DNA of 64,000 nucleotides, from the NCBI GenBank assembly GCA_900312665.1, contig ONZQ02000003.1:1654986-1718985 (forward strand), given 5' to 3'. Positions 11,647 through 23,006 of the stretch are shown here, piece after piece. Within the stretch, counting starts at the first letter, position 1. Each line of letters opens with the position of its first letter. The DNA comes from Cephalotrichum gorgonifer (Eukaryota; Ascomycota; Sordariomycetes; Microascales; Microascaceae). The notes under the pieces were generated by a model, which ran no database searches, had not been told where the DNA came from, and saw nothing but the letters and a program-made list of their open reading frames with translations. Made by a program: the position numbers and the translations under genes.

Positions 11647-12678
11647 ATGACGACCGAACCCAAGGGCCTCCCGCGGGCCACCTTCGCCAAACTCTCCCCC
11701 CACCCCTACCTCCTCGCCAACCTCGAGCCCTCGGCCGAAAACGCCACCCCCGCCCGCAGCAACGGCAGGGCCCCCTCATCCGCCCGCCCCCCCACCGTCA
11801 ACATCTCCAGCCTCTCCCACGCCAACGGCAGCGCCCTCGTCCGCCTCGGCGACACGACCGTCATCTGCGGCGTGCGCGCTGAGACCCTCCTCACCACCGA
11901 CATCCCCAACTTCCGGCCCGACAACCGCAAGACGGAGCTGGCCGAGTACGACCTCCTTGTGCCCAACATCGAGCTCGCCACGGGATGCTCCCCGCAGTTC
12001 CTGCCCGGCCAGCCGCCCTCGGTCCTGGCGCAGACGCTGAGCGCGAGGGTATACTCCCTCCTCCACGCCTCGAAGCTCGTCTCCCCCGAGAGCCTCCGGA
12101 TCTGGTATACTCCGTCCGCGGGCGATGACAGTGACGACGACGACAAGATGCAGGAGGACGGCGAAGACGACGGCGAGAATGGCGAGGCAGAGGCTGTCCT
12201 CATGGGATATTGGGTCCTCTACATCGACATGTTCTTCATATCCTTCGACGGAAACGCCTTCGACGCGGCCTGGGCCGCCATAGTGGCAGCCCTGCGCAAC
12301 ACGCGCCTGCCCCGGGCCAGCTGGGACGCAGACAGGGAGATGATCTTGTGCTCGGGCGAGGACCGCGTGCCGCTGGCCACCAACGGCCTCCCCATCGCCT
12401 GCACGGCCGTCGTCTTCACCGGGAAGGATACGGACAGGCCCGGAAACGACGGGAAGTACTGGCTCCTGCTCGACCCGGACAGGCTCGAGGAGAGCCTCTG
12501 CGACGAGACGGTCACAGCCGTGGTGGACTGCAGCAGGGGCGGGGGGGCGCAGACACAGGTGCTGAGCATCTCGAAGCACGGAGGCACTACGGCCAGCGGC
12601 GAGTTATTACGAGGCTACCTCGCCGTCGCGGAGAAGCGGTGGGCGGAGTTCCATAAGGCCATCACGGCATCTTCTTGA
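11647..12678 (+). CDS. RRP43: Exosome complex subunit Rrp43 (RNase PH-like)
   Basis: Single-exon gene of 343 residues encoding an RNase PH-fold protein of the EXOSC8/Rrp43 group. It is a non-catalytic ring subunit of the nuclear and cytoplasmic RNA exosome, which degrades and trims RNA 3' ends. Diagnostic stretches are SHANGSALVRLGDTTVICGV (about 57-76), ETLLTTDIPNFRPDNR, NIELATGCSPQF and WVLYIDMFFISFDGNAFDAA (about 190-209), the classic RNase PH second half. The basic catalytic signature of bacterial RNase PH is absent, as expected for Rrp43. An acidic insertion (DDSDDDDKMQEDGEDDGENG, about 159-178) interrupts the fold between the two halves. The first in-frame ATG is at 11647. Upstream frame is open but has no ATG. 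The Rab escort gene follows in tandem 580 bases downstream. Confidence 0.9.
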   Translation: MTTEPKGLPRATFAKLSPHPYLLANLEPSAENATPARSNGRAPSSARPPTVNISSLSHANGSALVRLGDTTVICGVRAETLLTTDIPNFRPDNRKTELAEYDLLVPNIELATGCSPQFLPGQPPSVLAQTLSARVYSLLHASKLVSPESLRIWYTPSAGDDSDDDDKMQEDGEDDGENGEAEAVLMGYWVLYIDMFFISFDGNAFDAAWAAIVAALRNTRLPRASWDADREMILCSGEDRVPLATNGLPIACTAVVFTGKDTDRPGNDGKYWLLLDPDRLEESLCDETVTAVVDCSRGGGAQTQVLSISKHGGTTASGELLRGYLAVAEKRWAEFHKAITASS

Positions 12679-13259
12679 TACCCAAAAAAAATAGAACTGG
12701 TTCACGAGTGCAAAAAACCTCTCCCGCCTTAACTCCCTCTCTCTGTGGAACGAAGAAGACAAAGGAATAGTCCTTTCCCCCCATCAATGTATAGCAATTG
12801 TTCGCGCAAGGAAAGATAATATAACTCGGGGCGTTCGCGGTGCACCCTCTGGTAAAAGACCAGCTACGAGGATTTTAAAGAATTTTTTTGGCAGAGGAAG
12901 TGTACCGACCGGTCGAACTACTCTTTCAGGTTTTAAATCTAGAGCAGTAGATACTGGCAGGCAAATAGTATCGATCTGCCGCTCAGTGTAGGCCGGACTT
13001 CTAATGAAAGATTTCCGAGGCCCCGAGGCTGCTGTGGAATGATAGCAGCCCCGAACAGCCGAGACTGAGCGGATGCAGATTCAAAACCAGGACTTCTTGG
13101 AGAAAAAAAAGGTTGACCATGATAAATACCAATTCGCGGAAGCTATGAATAGCCGAGCTTTTGCCGTCCATAGCTGTCCCACCTGCCCCACCAAGACATC
13201 TTAGAGCTCCTGCCTGCGTCGCCCCTCGTGGCATCTCATCCCCGCGATATGGAACAGCC
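12679..13259. other. Intergenic between rrp43 and the Rab escort gene
   Basis: This holds the rrp43 3' flank and the promoter of the downstream gene. No gene is seen. A short upstream ORF beginning at 13249 overlaps the downstream start codon and is listed separately. Confidence 0.55.
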
Positions 13260-13272
13260 ATGGAGTCCCTAA
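13249..13272 (+). promoter_or_regulatory. Overlapping upstream ORF at the Rab escort protein start
   Basis: An ATG at 13249 opens a seven-codon frame that ends with TAA at 13270-13272. It straddles the ATG (13260) of the Rab escort protein in a different frame. If the transcript begins upstream of 13249, this ATG would be met first and could lower initiation at 13260. The real transcription start is not visible. Confidence 0.4.
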
Positions 13273-15046
13273 CAGAATCGACCTGGGACGTGGTCATCCA
13301 CGGAACAGGCCTACAGCAGTCCCTCCTAGTCCTGTACGTACAACAACAATCCAGTCTCTTGTTTTTGAATGACGCTCCTCTGACTGACCTTAGCCTCGCT
13401 GCTACCTAGTGCCCTCTCCCGCTCCGGCAAGAAGATCCTCCATGTCGACCCTAATGAGTACTACGGCGGCCCCGACGCCGCCCTGACCCTACAGGATGCA
13501 GAGTCCTGGCTAGAAGCCCACTCGGGCTCCTCGACGGGGCCGTCCCTCTTCCGCTCCGCCGCCCACTCCAAGGCGGGTGAGCAGAAGGAAGAGGGGCGCA
13601 AGGGTCTCTCCTCCGGTAGAGCCTACTCGCTTTCTCTATCGCCGCAGATCATCCACGCTCGCTCGACGCTCCTCTCTCACCTCGTGTCCTCCCGCGCGTA
13701 CCGACAGCTCGAGTTCCTCGCCGTCGGCTCGTTCTTCATATACCGCCCGGGATCCGAGTCCGAGTCCGCTCCCCGCGCCGCCTCGCTAACGCGCATCCCC
13801 GCCACCCGCGAGGCCGTCTTCTCCAACACCGAGATCGCCCCCAGGTCCAAGCGCTCCCTCATGAAGTTCCTCAAGTTCGTCCTGGACCACGACTCCGAGG
13901 CCAACCTGCCCCTCTGGACCCCCCGCGCTGACGACCCCCTGGACGAGTTCCTCCTCTCGGACTTCAAGCTCGACAGCGACCTCCGCGCGTACGTCGTCAC
14001 CCTGACCCTGAGCCAGACGGGCGACATATCCGTCAGAGACGGGCTGGCGGTGCTGCACCGCCACCTCACGTCGACGGGCTTCTTCGGCCCGGGCTTCGCG
14101 GCCCTGTACCCCAAGTGGGGCGGTGGCTCCGAGGTCGCGCAGGTGGCGTGCCGAGCCGGCGCCGTCGGCGGCGCCGTGTACATGCTCGGCACGGACATAA
14201 GATCCGTCGCCCGGGACGACGCGACGGGCGAGCTCGAGATCGAGCTCACGACCGACGTGACGGTCAAGTCCCGCACCCTCGTCCGCGGAGACGAGGCCGG
14301 CGAAAAGCCCACGGAGGCCGTGGCGAGGCTCGTCGCCGTCGTGGACCCGCCCCTCCGCTCGCTCTTCGAGGTAGTGGTGGAGGGGTCGCCCGCGCCGGCT
14401 GTCGCCGTCGTCGCGTTCCCAGCTGGGTCGCTCGAGGGCGGGAAGTATCCCGTCTACGTGGTGGCGCACTCGAGCGACACAGGGGAGTGTCCCTCGGGAC
14501 AAAGTAAGTTTTTTTTTCTTCTTTCAAATTCCTTTTTTGTTCAATCGCTGTTTCAGCTCCTCTTGCCGTGGCGTTCGTACTTTCTTATCTACGCTGGTCT
14601 CATTTCGACTACGCTTTCACAACCGACAATCGACAACTTTTCTTGCTCTCTCTTCATTTCCGATAACCCCTGTCCTTGGCGGTCCCATGCTAACGAGAGA
14701 AAAAGGCATCTTATACCTCTCCACAACCCCCTCGCCCACTTCAAAATCACACCTTGAAACCGCTCTAGCAGCACTCCTGCCTAGCATCTCCGTCTCGGGC
14801 GAGCCAGAGCCGAAGCCGCTCTACACGCTCTACTACGAACAGGCACAGGGCGCCCCCGAGCTCAGGAGCGACGGGGGAACACTCACACTCCCCTCGCCGC
14901 GTATATCCCTCTCCTTCGACGATGGGACACTAGATATTGTTCGTGAGGCGTGGGGGCTCCTCTGGGACAAGCTCGGGGGGGGAGAGGAGAGGGGCGAGTT
15001 CATGGTTTTCGAAGACCGGGAGGGCGCTGACGACGATGAGATGTAG
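13260..15046 (+). CDS. MRS6: Rab escort protein / Rab GGTase component A (Mrs6/REP)
   Basis: Three exons fit exactly in phase: 13260-13333, 13410-14503 and 14706-15046, giving 502 residues. Donors are GTACGT and GTAAGT; acceptors are CTAG and AAAAG. The N-terminus TWDVVIHGTGLQQSLLVLAL followed by KKILHVDPNEYYGG is the dinucleotide-fold start of the GDI/REP superfamily. SLSPQIIHARSTLLSHLVSS is conserved region 2, and DDPLDEFLLSDFKLDSDL plus GFAALYPKWGGGSEVAQ are further conserved blocks. The 502-residue length and divergence from GDI favour a Rab escort protein, which presents newly made Rab GTPases to geranylgeranyl transferase II. GDI is the less likely alternative. The second intron (202 bases) is open in frame, so its retention would change the C-terminus until a stop at about 14757. 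It converges with the kleisin gene. Confidence 0.85.
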
Positions 15047-15472
15047 TGGCTTTTTTTAGTCGAGGTTAATGCAGACTCATGAGAATAATGCTTGATATTT
15101 TCAAACGAGAAATTCAATTGACTATTTGTAAGAAGGACCTGTTCCACTTATCTCCAGATTTTGGGAATACTCTCAAATACAACCCCCTTGTCCCCAGAAT
15201 ATTCATCCCCGAGCCTCCGACCTTTCCCTTTCTGATCCCTTCCTGATCCCCGCGTCCTTGCTTGCAGACTCGTCCCCTTCATGCCCCCCTGACTCCGACC
15301 TCCTTGCCTCTTCGCCTCCATGACATCTCTCATCCGAAGAGGACCGCCGCACCAGCTCTAAACCCAGAAGTACAACTTAATCTCAAAACCACCCCCCGGG
15401 ACGCCGAGAATAAATAAAGCGTCAAACGAACCTGAATCCCTCCGTCCCCTGGACCCCATGTAGACAGTTTCC
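15047..15472. other. Convergent 3' intergenic between the REP and kleisin genes
   Basis: This stretch lies between two convergent stop codons and should hold both 3' UTRs. It has no open frame with recognisable content. Confidence 0.55.
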
Positions 15473-17690
15473 CTAAAACCCAAAATTCTCATCGTAGACG
15501 TCGTCCCCATAGCCCTCAGCCCCGACCTCAATACCAACTTCGATCCTCCCAAACGCCTCCCTCCCACCCCCCTCCTGCTTCACTTTAATCTGGCTCCTCG
15601 TCGCCAAGGAGAGCATGTGGTAGAACCCCTGCGCAGCAGCGCTCTTCCCATCCCGCCCCGGCACCAGTAGCTTATCAAACTCGACCCAGCCCGTCTCTCC
15701 CTCTACGCGACCGACCTTCTGGATATAATCGGTGGCATATGCGAGGAAGTCCCCCGCCGCCTGCTCGACCTCAGCACGCACCCACTGCGAGTCGCCCTCA
15801 TCCAAGTTTAAGCCCGAGAACTCCCCGGCAACGCTCGAGCTAGGCGGGAGGCCAACGCCTGCGAAGTTATCAGAGGGAAGATGAGGGTCACTGAAGCGCT
15901 CTATATCGGGTATGGCACCTCGCCTCGCGAGTTGCGAGTTGACGCTGGCGCTTCGGTTTCTCTGTACGTTCTTGGCCGCGGAACCGGGTACGTTTGACCC
16001 TTGACGAGACCAGGGCATGGCGGACGAGTGGTGCTCCACGCCCTGATTTGCATCCCGGCCCATCTCCAGGGCAATTTCGCCGTCAGGGAAGATAAACTCA
16101 TCTTCATCCGACTTGCGTCTAATTCGACGCTCTTCTACTTCATCGTCGAAGGCCTCGGAGGCAGATCGACGGCGGCTCCCCTCGGCGGAGGCGGATCGGG
16201 GAAGTTCAATTTCGGGGACGCCGAATACGTTGTCGCGCAGAGCATCTCCAGCAAAGAACTCGGCGAGCGGGTGATTCACACCCTGTAAGCCCATATCCTG
16301 GCCGACATTTGCGATACCCGCGCCAAACGTAAGGTAGAAGGCGTTGATTTTGGCTTTGGACGGCCCGACAGTCAGGCCTTTCAGGTACGCAGCCTCTGGC
16401 ACCTGGGCGTAGTTCTCGGCCCAACCTCTGATCACAGACTTAGGGAGGGAGGTGGCACCTCGGTCGAGGAAGGTACCGGTTTTGGGCTTTCGACCCCGAC
16501 GAGCAGGTGCAGGTACCAGAGGGCCTTCGCCGTTTTGATGGGTCCTCTCCGCCAGGGCCTTGGTTTCCAAGGCCTCTGCATCCGGAAGCGGGTCCTCATT
16601 CATGATGAATTGGTCCTCCGGAGGTACGACCTCTGCATTTCCCTGTCTCTCGACGCCGGGTTGCCCATGCTCCCAGGCGACCGGCACGATGGGGTCGTCG
16701 CCGAGAAGCGGCGGAAGCTCTGAATCTCCCATTTCAACCAAGTTCCCGTCAGCGTCGAACGCAAAGGCCAAATCGTTATCCATCGGAACTAGGCCGTCCT
16801 CGTCCGGAAGGAGCGCGAGGCGCTCACCCAGCGGCTTGTTGGAGGCGCCTCCAAAACTGGCGGGCGTTGCGAATCGCTGGCTGCTCTGAGCTGAACCGAG
16901 GAAGTCGAATCCAACCATGTCACGGGGGCCAGAAGACGACGAGGCAATGGAGTGGTCACCAGGACTGAGCTGAGATAGTTTAGACGAACCCTGACTTGCT
17001 CTTGCGCGCTGACGGAGGAAATCATCGAGGTTGTCAACTTGGGAGAACTCAATGTTGGGCATGGCGAGGTTGTCGATGTTGAAATGGGGGTCGTCCTGGA
17101 TGAGGTTCTTGCCCGCCCTGGAGTGTATGTTAGGTCGCCATGCGCCGTCCTTGAGAGTTTACTGCACCGTATGACAGATTGAGCATCACTTACGCCGCCT
17201 GGCCTGCCTTGGGATCGATTTCGTTATTCATATTCGCCATCTGGCGGTAAAACGTCCTCATGGTCGCCTTGACTCGCGCCGCATCGTCGAGCACGTATCG
17301 GCACTGCTCCGAGTAGATGCGGGAGACCCCGTACAGGAGGTTGCTCTGCAGACGAAGCGCCAGAGGCGCACCCGGGTCGATGATGGTCTCGCATGCCTTG
17401 TTGATCTGGACTTCTTGGATGGCCTTGCGGGTGATTACTTTGGCGGCGCCGCGGCGCCCAATCGTGGCCACCCACCTAGGAACCAGTTGTTAGCCCGAAC
17501 CAAACCTCGACGTCCCTTCTATCAGTAGAGGGGGCATTTGAGAGTTCTCCTGCGTGTATCGTACCAGATAGTGGCCACGCCATACTGGCGATTACTGAGG
17601 ACTGTTAAAGTCAGCAACAATAGTCCTCCGGGCTTATGAAACGTCAAAGGGGAAGGCGAGAAAGTGCTAACTCTCGTGGCTGTAGAACAT
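15473..17690 (-). CDS. Cohesin kleisin subunit, Rec8/Rad21 family (Rec8-like)
   Basis: Four exons fit in phase on the minus strand: 17690-17672, 17601-17565, 17475-17194 and 17117-15473, giving 660 residues. The first two exons, of 19 and 37 bases, are needed to build the family's invariant N-terminus MFYSHEILSNRQYGVATIW. It continues with VATIGRRGAAKVITRKAIQ and ALRLQSNLLYGVSRIYS, the SMC-binding domain. The C-terminal winged-helix domain is seen in FDKLLVPGRDGKSAAAQGFY and MLSLATRSQIKVKQ. Kleisins close the Smc1-Smc3 ring and hold sister chromatids together. The central AFYLTFGAGIANVGQ block and the short terminal domain make me favour meiotic Rec8 over mitotic Rad21, from memory of the families. 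The tail after the winged helix is acidic. Confidence 0.85.
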
Positions 17691-18281
17691 TGCTCTAAGG
17701 TAAGCCTGCACATCCAATCTCGACTGTAATCCAGTCCAGAATCAGTACTATCAAGTTTGAAATCCGTAACTAGATCGGCGAAAAGCCGAGAATACCCTAG
17801 GAACGCCAACGGATATGACAAAACGAAACGAGGGTCGCACGTCGCCGTGGAGTATATGATCGTGATCTTGGATTGGGCTGTTTGGAAGGACCCAGGTTCT
17901 CACCAAGAGACTTCATAAGTGGGAAGGAATCTCGCGCGGTCTCCCGAGAATATTTGAGAACTGAGTCAAAGCAGTAAACACGTCACACATTGCATAGGCT
18001 TGGATGGAAAGGGAAGGAAGGATCCGGACGTGTTCCTTCCTTGATCGAGGCGTGAGACGTTTGCTCCTTCCTTGCCGGTGTCTACACCCGCCACCCTGCA
18101 ACATTAACCGCTAGTAGTCCTCCCTAATCACACAGGACGTATCAGTCCTCTGAGCTGATGTTGATGTGTAATGTCGTACTTGATGTCTTGAATGGTACAC
18201 GTATAAGAACCTATAAACAAGATGCAATGTTGTTGAAACCCTTCCTCTCCCTCTTCTTTCCTCTTTCCTTTCCTCTCCCTA
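17691..18281. other. Intergenic: kleisin promoter and choline kinase 3' flank
   Basis: The region upstream of the kleisin gene (minus strand) and downstream of the choline kinase stop. A C/T-rich tract at 18240-18275 lies just past the choline kinase stop codon. No gene is recognised. Confidence 0.5.
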
Positions 18282-20864
18282 TCAATACTCGACAATCTTC
18301 AGCTTCTCCCTAACACCCGCAAGCTCCTCCTCTGTTGCAATCCCCAGAGTCAGACAATCTCCGAGGAAGAAGAACGCCCTTTCCTGGGCATAGCTCAGAT
18401 AGTCGAACTCGTCCTCCGCCTCCACTTGCTCGTCCGCACCCGACGCATTGCCATTCTGCTGCTCCCCCTCTCCAGCCTTCCCTTCCTCTTCGTCCTCCAG
18501 ACCCCCTATATCTGCCTGAATAATTCCCCAAGCGACCCACTGCGCACTGTTCGCCGCTCTCCACAGCCTCGCCTCCTCTCTCAGCTCCCTCACCGCAGCG
18601 TCGCTCTTCTCCTCCCTCAACCTCTCTTCCTCCCCCCAGTTACTAGAACCTCCTCTAGCATCGAGCATGAAGTCTACGATAGAGCTTGTCGATGACCCCT
18701 GCGGGAGGCCTGGTGTGTCCACAGGCGTAAGCTTGGGCGTCGTCCCCGTGTGTGGGAACTGTGGCCGGTGTTCGACGTATGCCTTGATGAAGCGGTGCTG
18801 CTCCTCAGGGGTAGGGTAGTACTTCGTGTCGCACGCGAAGGGTGCCGTCTCGCTGTGGTAATTGTAGCACCATTCCGTGAAGTGGTTGGCGAACTCGAGG
18901 CCCGGGACGTTGGCCGCCGCGTACTCAAAATCGATCACGATGAGCTGCTTGTGCTTGTTGGCCGGCTGCAGGAGCGGCGACTTCTGGTCGTCCGGCCGTT
19001 GGCGGAGGATGTTTCCGTATTGCGTCTGGGTTCTTCGTTAGTATGTTTCTGTGCCAGTAGGCTTGTGTGGGGGTGTGAGGGTCCCTCTCTCTCTCGAACG
19101 TACATCATTGTGCGCGAATACAAGACGATCCCTTAGGTTCCTGCCTCCGCCATAGAATTCGCACAGGTACTTCCTGTGTTTGTCGAACAACTCCTTGAAC
19201 TTGTCCCACTCGACCCCACACACAAACCCGTTCGACTTCCAGACCCCCGCCGGCGCGATGGTGTCTCCCGACTTGACGATCTCATCAAGGCGCGTCACCC
19301 GCTTGGCCACGTTGTCGAGCCACTTATCCCAGTTCCGCCACACGTTTGGCCCGTCGTCTCTCTCCGACTCTAGCAACTCTATGCCGTCGTGCAGCTCCCG
19401 CATCCGCTTCGCAATCTGCCTCGACGTCTCACGTTCGCGGAGGTCTGCGAAGTGTAAAGCCGACGCATTAAAGTACTCCTCGAACCTGCCGTTGGTAAAG
19501 GTGCCAAGTACCCTCGGTCCGATCTTCCTCTTCGCCAGCCGCCGGAGAACCTTGAGCTCGGTCTCCCGATCTATAAGCTGGTCCACGTTGGGGCCATAAA
19601 CCCTGAGTAGAAGCTTCTTGGGTTTCCTGCCCGTGGGCGTCGTCGCGCCGGAGCTCGGTTGCACCAACTCAGAATCTTTGGGGGGCGAGACCAGATACAC
19701 GGCGTTGGTTAGGGCGCCGCTCAGTCGCTCCACGGTGATCTTGTCGCCGCCGTCCAGGGGTACTGACCTCCAGCCTTTGAGCCGGAGGGTATGGGCGAGT
19801 CGGATAACCTCGTTCCTGAAACTCGTCCAAGCCTGGCGGCCCCTGCTCTCCTTGTTACTGAGAGACGACGTGCTCGCCGACAGGTCCTCGGTGCTAGCCG
19901 AACCGCCAGTATAACTCATAGCTTTCGAGTTGTCAAGCATGGCCTCGCACCCTGGCACGACGGCCTCTCCATCGGCGTAATCCGTATCCGAGGAAGCGGT
20001 CCTATGCAACTGTGAATAGGGTCTCCTAAGAAGCTTCCCAGAGGACTTCTTATTCAGCAGCGGCCTCGAGGGAGGGATCGATGCGAGGCCCATGCTCGAC
20101 ATGCTGTCCTCGATGATGCGCTGCAGCCGATCTAGAGATACTTCGCTTGACTGGGAGTCGATAGAGTTGTTTCTCTCATGGCGACTAGCACTGGCGCCGT
20201 CGACACCCGCGCCATTCTCGGGCTGAGCAGTCGCGTGAGGCTTCCGGTGGTGGTAGGCTACCTTTCGGCGGCCGGCCTTCTTCCGCTCGCGATCGAGCCA
20301 CTCGGCCACCCGGGCTATCATCATCTCGCTCGCATGATGATATTTCGGACGACAGTGAGAGCCCGAAGGTATCTGAGTGCTAGAAGACTGGGCGGAAGCT
20401 GATTCAGCGGGGGCGTTGCCGGGAACGGACTCGCTTATCGAGCTGGGATCTGGGTTCGAAGGGGGCGAGGTGTTGGTGTCGCCATGAGCGCCAGTCACGC
20501 TGGGTATGGGAGTCGCATCAACTGGTTGCGAAGGGAGGTTGTCGGTGCTTGTCGCTGTCGCTAGCGACGATCTGAGTGCAGTTGGGGGAGGCATTCGGCC
20601 AGATAATCTCCTCGCGCCTATACCGGCATTGAACTGCTTTCGAGGAGGGATGTCTTCAATAGCTGTCGAGTCTGCTTCGGGGTCGAGAATTTGTACAGCT
20701 GTAGGTCCGGTAGTGTGAGTGGTGTGTTTATCAACGGGTGGCGTGTGAATTGGAAGTGTGGGACATGGATGTCGTTTGGGGGAAACAAAGGAATGGTTCA
20801 AGTGCAAGGAGGAAGGAGTAAGGAATATAAGTGGTAAACTTGTATCGCAGGTGTGGGATGGCAT
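18282..20864 (-). CDS. Choline kinase (choline/ethanolamine kinase family)
   Basis: Two exons: 20864-19104 and 19025-18282 (intron 19103-19026, donor GTACGT, acceptor CCCAG), giving about 834 residues. The splice joins the kinase's Brenner motif across the junction: FAHND | TQYGNILR. It is followed by IDFEYAAANVPGLEFANHF and TEWCYNY, the choline kinase motif. Earlier, DKITVERLSGALTNAVYLV is the nucleotide-binding loop region. The enzyme phosphorylates choline with ATP, the first step of the CDP-choline route to phosphatidylcholine. A long serine-rich, probably disordered N-terminal region (about 300 residues) precedes the kinase, as in other fungal choline kinases. The start is uncertain: 20864 is the most upstream in-frame ATG, and an extra upstream exon joining near AVQILDPEAD (about 20702) is possible. 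Confidence 0.88.
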
Positions 20865-23006
20865 GAATGTGGAAGTACAGCGAAGGGCCAAGCGCCACTC
20901 CGTACCCTGAGCCTAGCTCATCCTAGTGAGTCGATAAGAATATATGTAGGTATATGTATATATCACATGAAAGTAATAGCACACTGCCTCATTGGGGGAT
21001 GAATTTCAGTCACTCGACCTGACCCTTATCCACGGTCGTGGTACGTGCAGGCCAAGCTTGGTGGGTGACACAAGGCCGCCACTCAGACTCAGATCGCCAA
21101 CGACAGGCATGGCACGGAGGCAATTGGCATCCCAGCTCGAACAAGCCATACCGAAATGACGGCAGACTGAGACAAGGGAACTAGGAACGCAAGAGAAGGA
21201 AGGTAACATCGTCATGTGAGGGGAGACGACACGAGGACTCGCGGGGGTTGGACACTAACCTTTCAAAGGACCATTGGCTTGGCTGGTATTCTCACTGTTC
21301 GCACTCGTCTTAAGGACTGGTTTAAGTCTGGAAGCCCCATCGTGAGACATTGCGACCTTGGACGTGGGGCGACGCTTTCCTTTTTAAACCCCTGTTTTCC
21401 GTACCCGAGACTTTCCTCTTGGTGTGGCTGGCTGGAAGCCCTAAGCGGGAAAAGATAAAGATAACAGCCCGTAGCTCTCAAGGTGGGTGGAGGCCGTGGT
21501 GGAACAAAAGGACCGGAACCGGCACCGACGGCGAGAACCGTCTCGCGACAAGGGGATTGGGGTGCTGGCGGCGGGTAGAGGGGGAGAGGACGGGGGCGGG
21601 GGAGGGGGGTAGGGGGTAGGGGGTAGGGGCAGGGGTGGAACAGAGGGGAAGCGAGGGGCCGCTATCGATTATCGTGGATAGCGTCAGGGATAGTCCTAGT
21701 CGTCCTCGTAGAGGTCGTGTGCGTCTCCTTGTGTCGCGTGGTCTCTTTCGAAAGAAGGGTAGGGAGGTGGGTGGGTGTGGTGGGACTCGGAACGGCGATT
21801 AGGGTCTGTGTCCGCAGGATGGAGCGTGCTCGTCGGGTCAACACTCCATAGATTATGTGGAACCAGAACCAGAAGAGTCGGCGGGGGAGAGGACCCGGTA
21901 GGGGACAGGCGATGAATACGACTCTAGGGATCAGCTCTAACTGGTATGAGCGTAGCGTGGGGACGATATCGATGTTCCCAAAACGGAATAGGGGAGAAAG
22001 AAAAACGATGGCTCGGGGCGCGCCGTTGAAATGGGTGCCTAGTGCTCGTATGAGCAAGTAGTACAATGTTCGGACAAAATGGCCTATCGTGGTGAACGAG
22101 TAATAATAATGTAGGCAGGAGCCAGACGGGCGGAGATTAATACCAGATATCCACAGTTTGGGCCGGTAGTACTCATACACGTAATCGTCGGTGTATCACA
22201 TGCATCGTGGAAATCTCGCCGTCGTAGTATAGTCAGACGTGTTCACCGCAAAATATGTAGTGACTAACTAGACTGAGTAAAAACGGAGGGCGCGCACGCT
22301 AGGAATTATGGGCTATAAGTAAGAAACGGAGAAATACTACGTGACACTTGTACCTTGTGCTTGTATTGACGAGCCAAAGGTTACATAGTGAAGAGCTCTG
22401 ATCATATGAATCCACCCTTTTTGCCCTTACGTTAGCTAGCGCGTTTACATATTATGATGACGTATTTGCAGCTGTCCTCTCCCCCCACCACGAGGAATGC
22501 ATGCGTCCTGCATCACGAGGGCAAGGGGTTGAAAAACTCAAGGTTAGCCACCGAGCCCGCTAAATCCACTTTAATTCGTCGCTTTCGCCCTGCTTCTCGG
22601 TGTCTCTTTTGGTGTCGGTGTCGTCTGTGTCAGTCACTGGTCTGGGCAGCTCCAATCGGATGTCACGTCAACCTAGTTAGTTAGGCTCGATCGATCTCTA
22701 CGTATCTGGAAGTACTATTTGCCTCCTCCCTTCTCTGCAATATGAGTAATATCCGAAAACTGAAGCACAAAATACTACTCTTCGTACTAGCGGATCAAGA
22801 GAGCTGACCACGGAACTTGCTCGACGGAGCCCTCCATGAGTCTAGGCCAGACAATGGACTTGGCAGAGAGACATGTCGTACGTCACCGGACGTGCTGAAG
22901 GTGTGGCGAGTGTACCACCAATTTGCCACATTTGTCTGGGCTCAATGCTCGTACGCGGCCGATCTGTAATTACATGTATGTAAATATTCATTTATTCACT
23001 CCCTGC
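20865..23006. other. Intergenic, no gene; contains a G-rich tract
   Basis: About 2.1 kb between choline kinase (5' end) and the HAD phosphatase (3' end), both on the minus strand. A 519-base open frame at 21662-22180 lacks an ATG start and motifs. A strong G-run tract at 21592-21636 is listed separately. Confidence 0.5.
21592..21636 (+). repeat. G-rich repeat, putative G-quadruplex ((GGGGGTA)n-like)
   Basis: At least seven runs of four or more G separated by one or two bases (C, A, TA, TA, TA, CA). The middle part is a GGGGGTA heptamer repeated about three times. It sits in the upstream intergenic region of the choline kinase gene. By composition this can form a G-quadruplex. It is not the standard fungal telomere unit TTAGGG. 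Confidence 0.7.

Noticed and set aside
21592..21636. Telomere repeat tract
   Set aside because: The unit GGGGGTA is not TTAGGG, only about three copies exist, and genes lie on both sides.
21662..22180. Minus-strand frame of 172 codons
   Set aside because: It begins at a non-ATG codon, has no domain, and its hydrophobic stretches are interspersed with threonine repeats.
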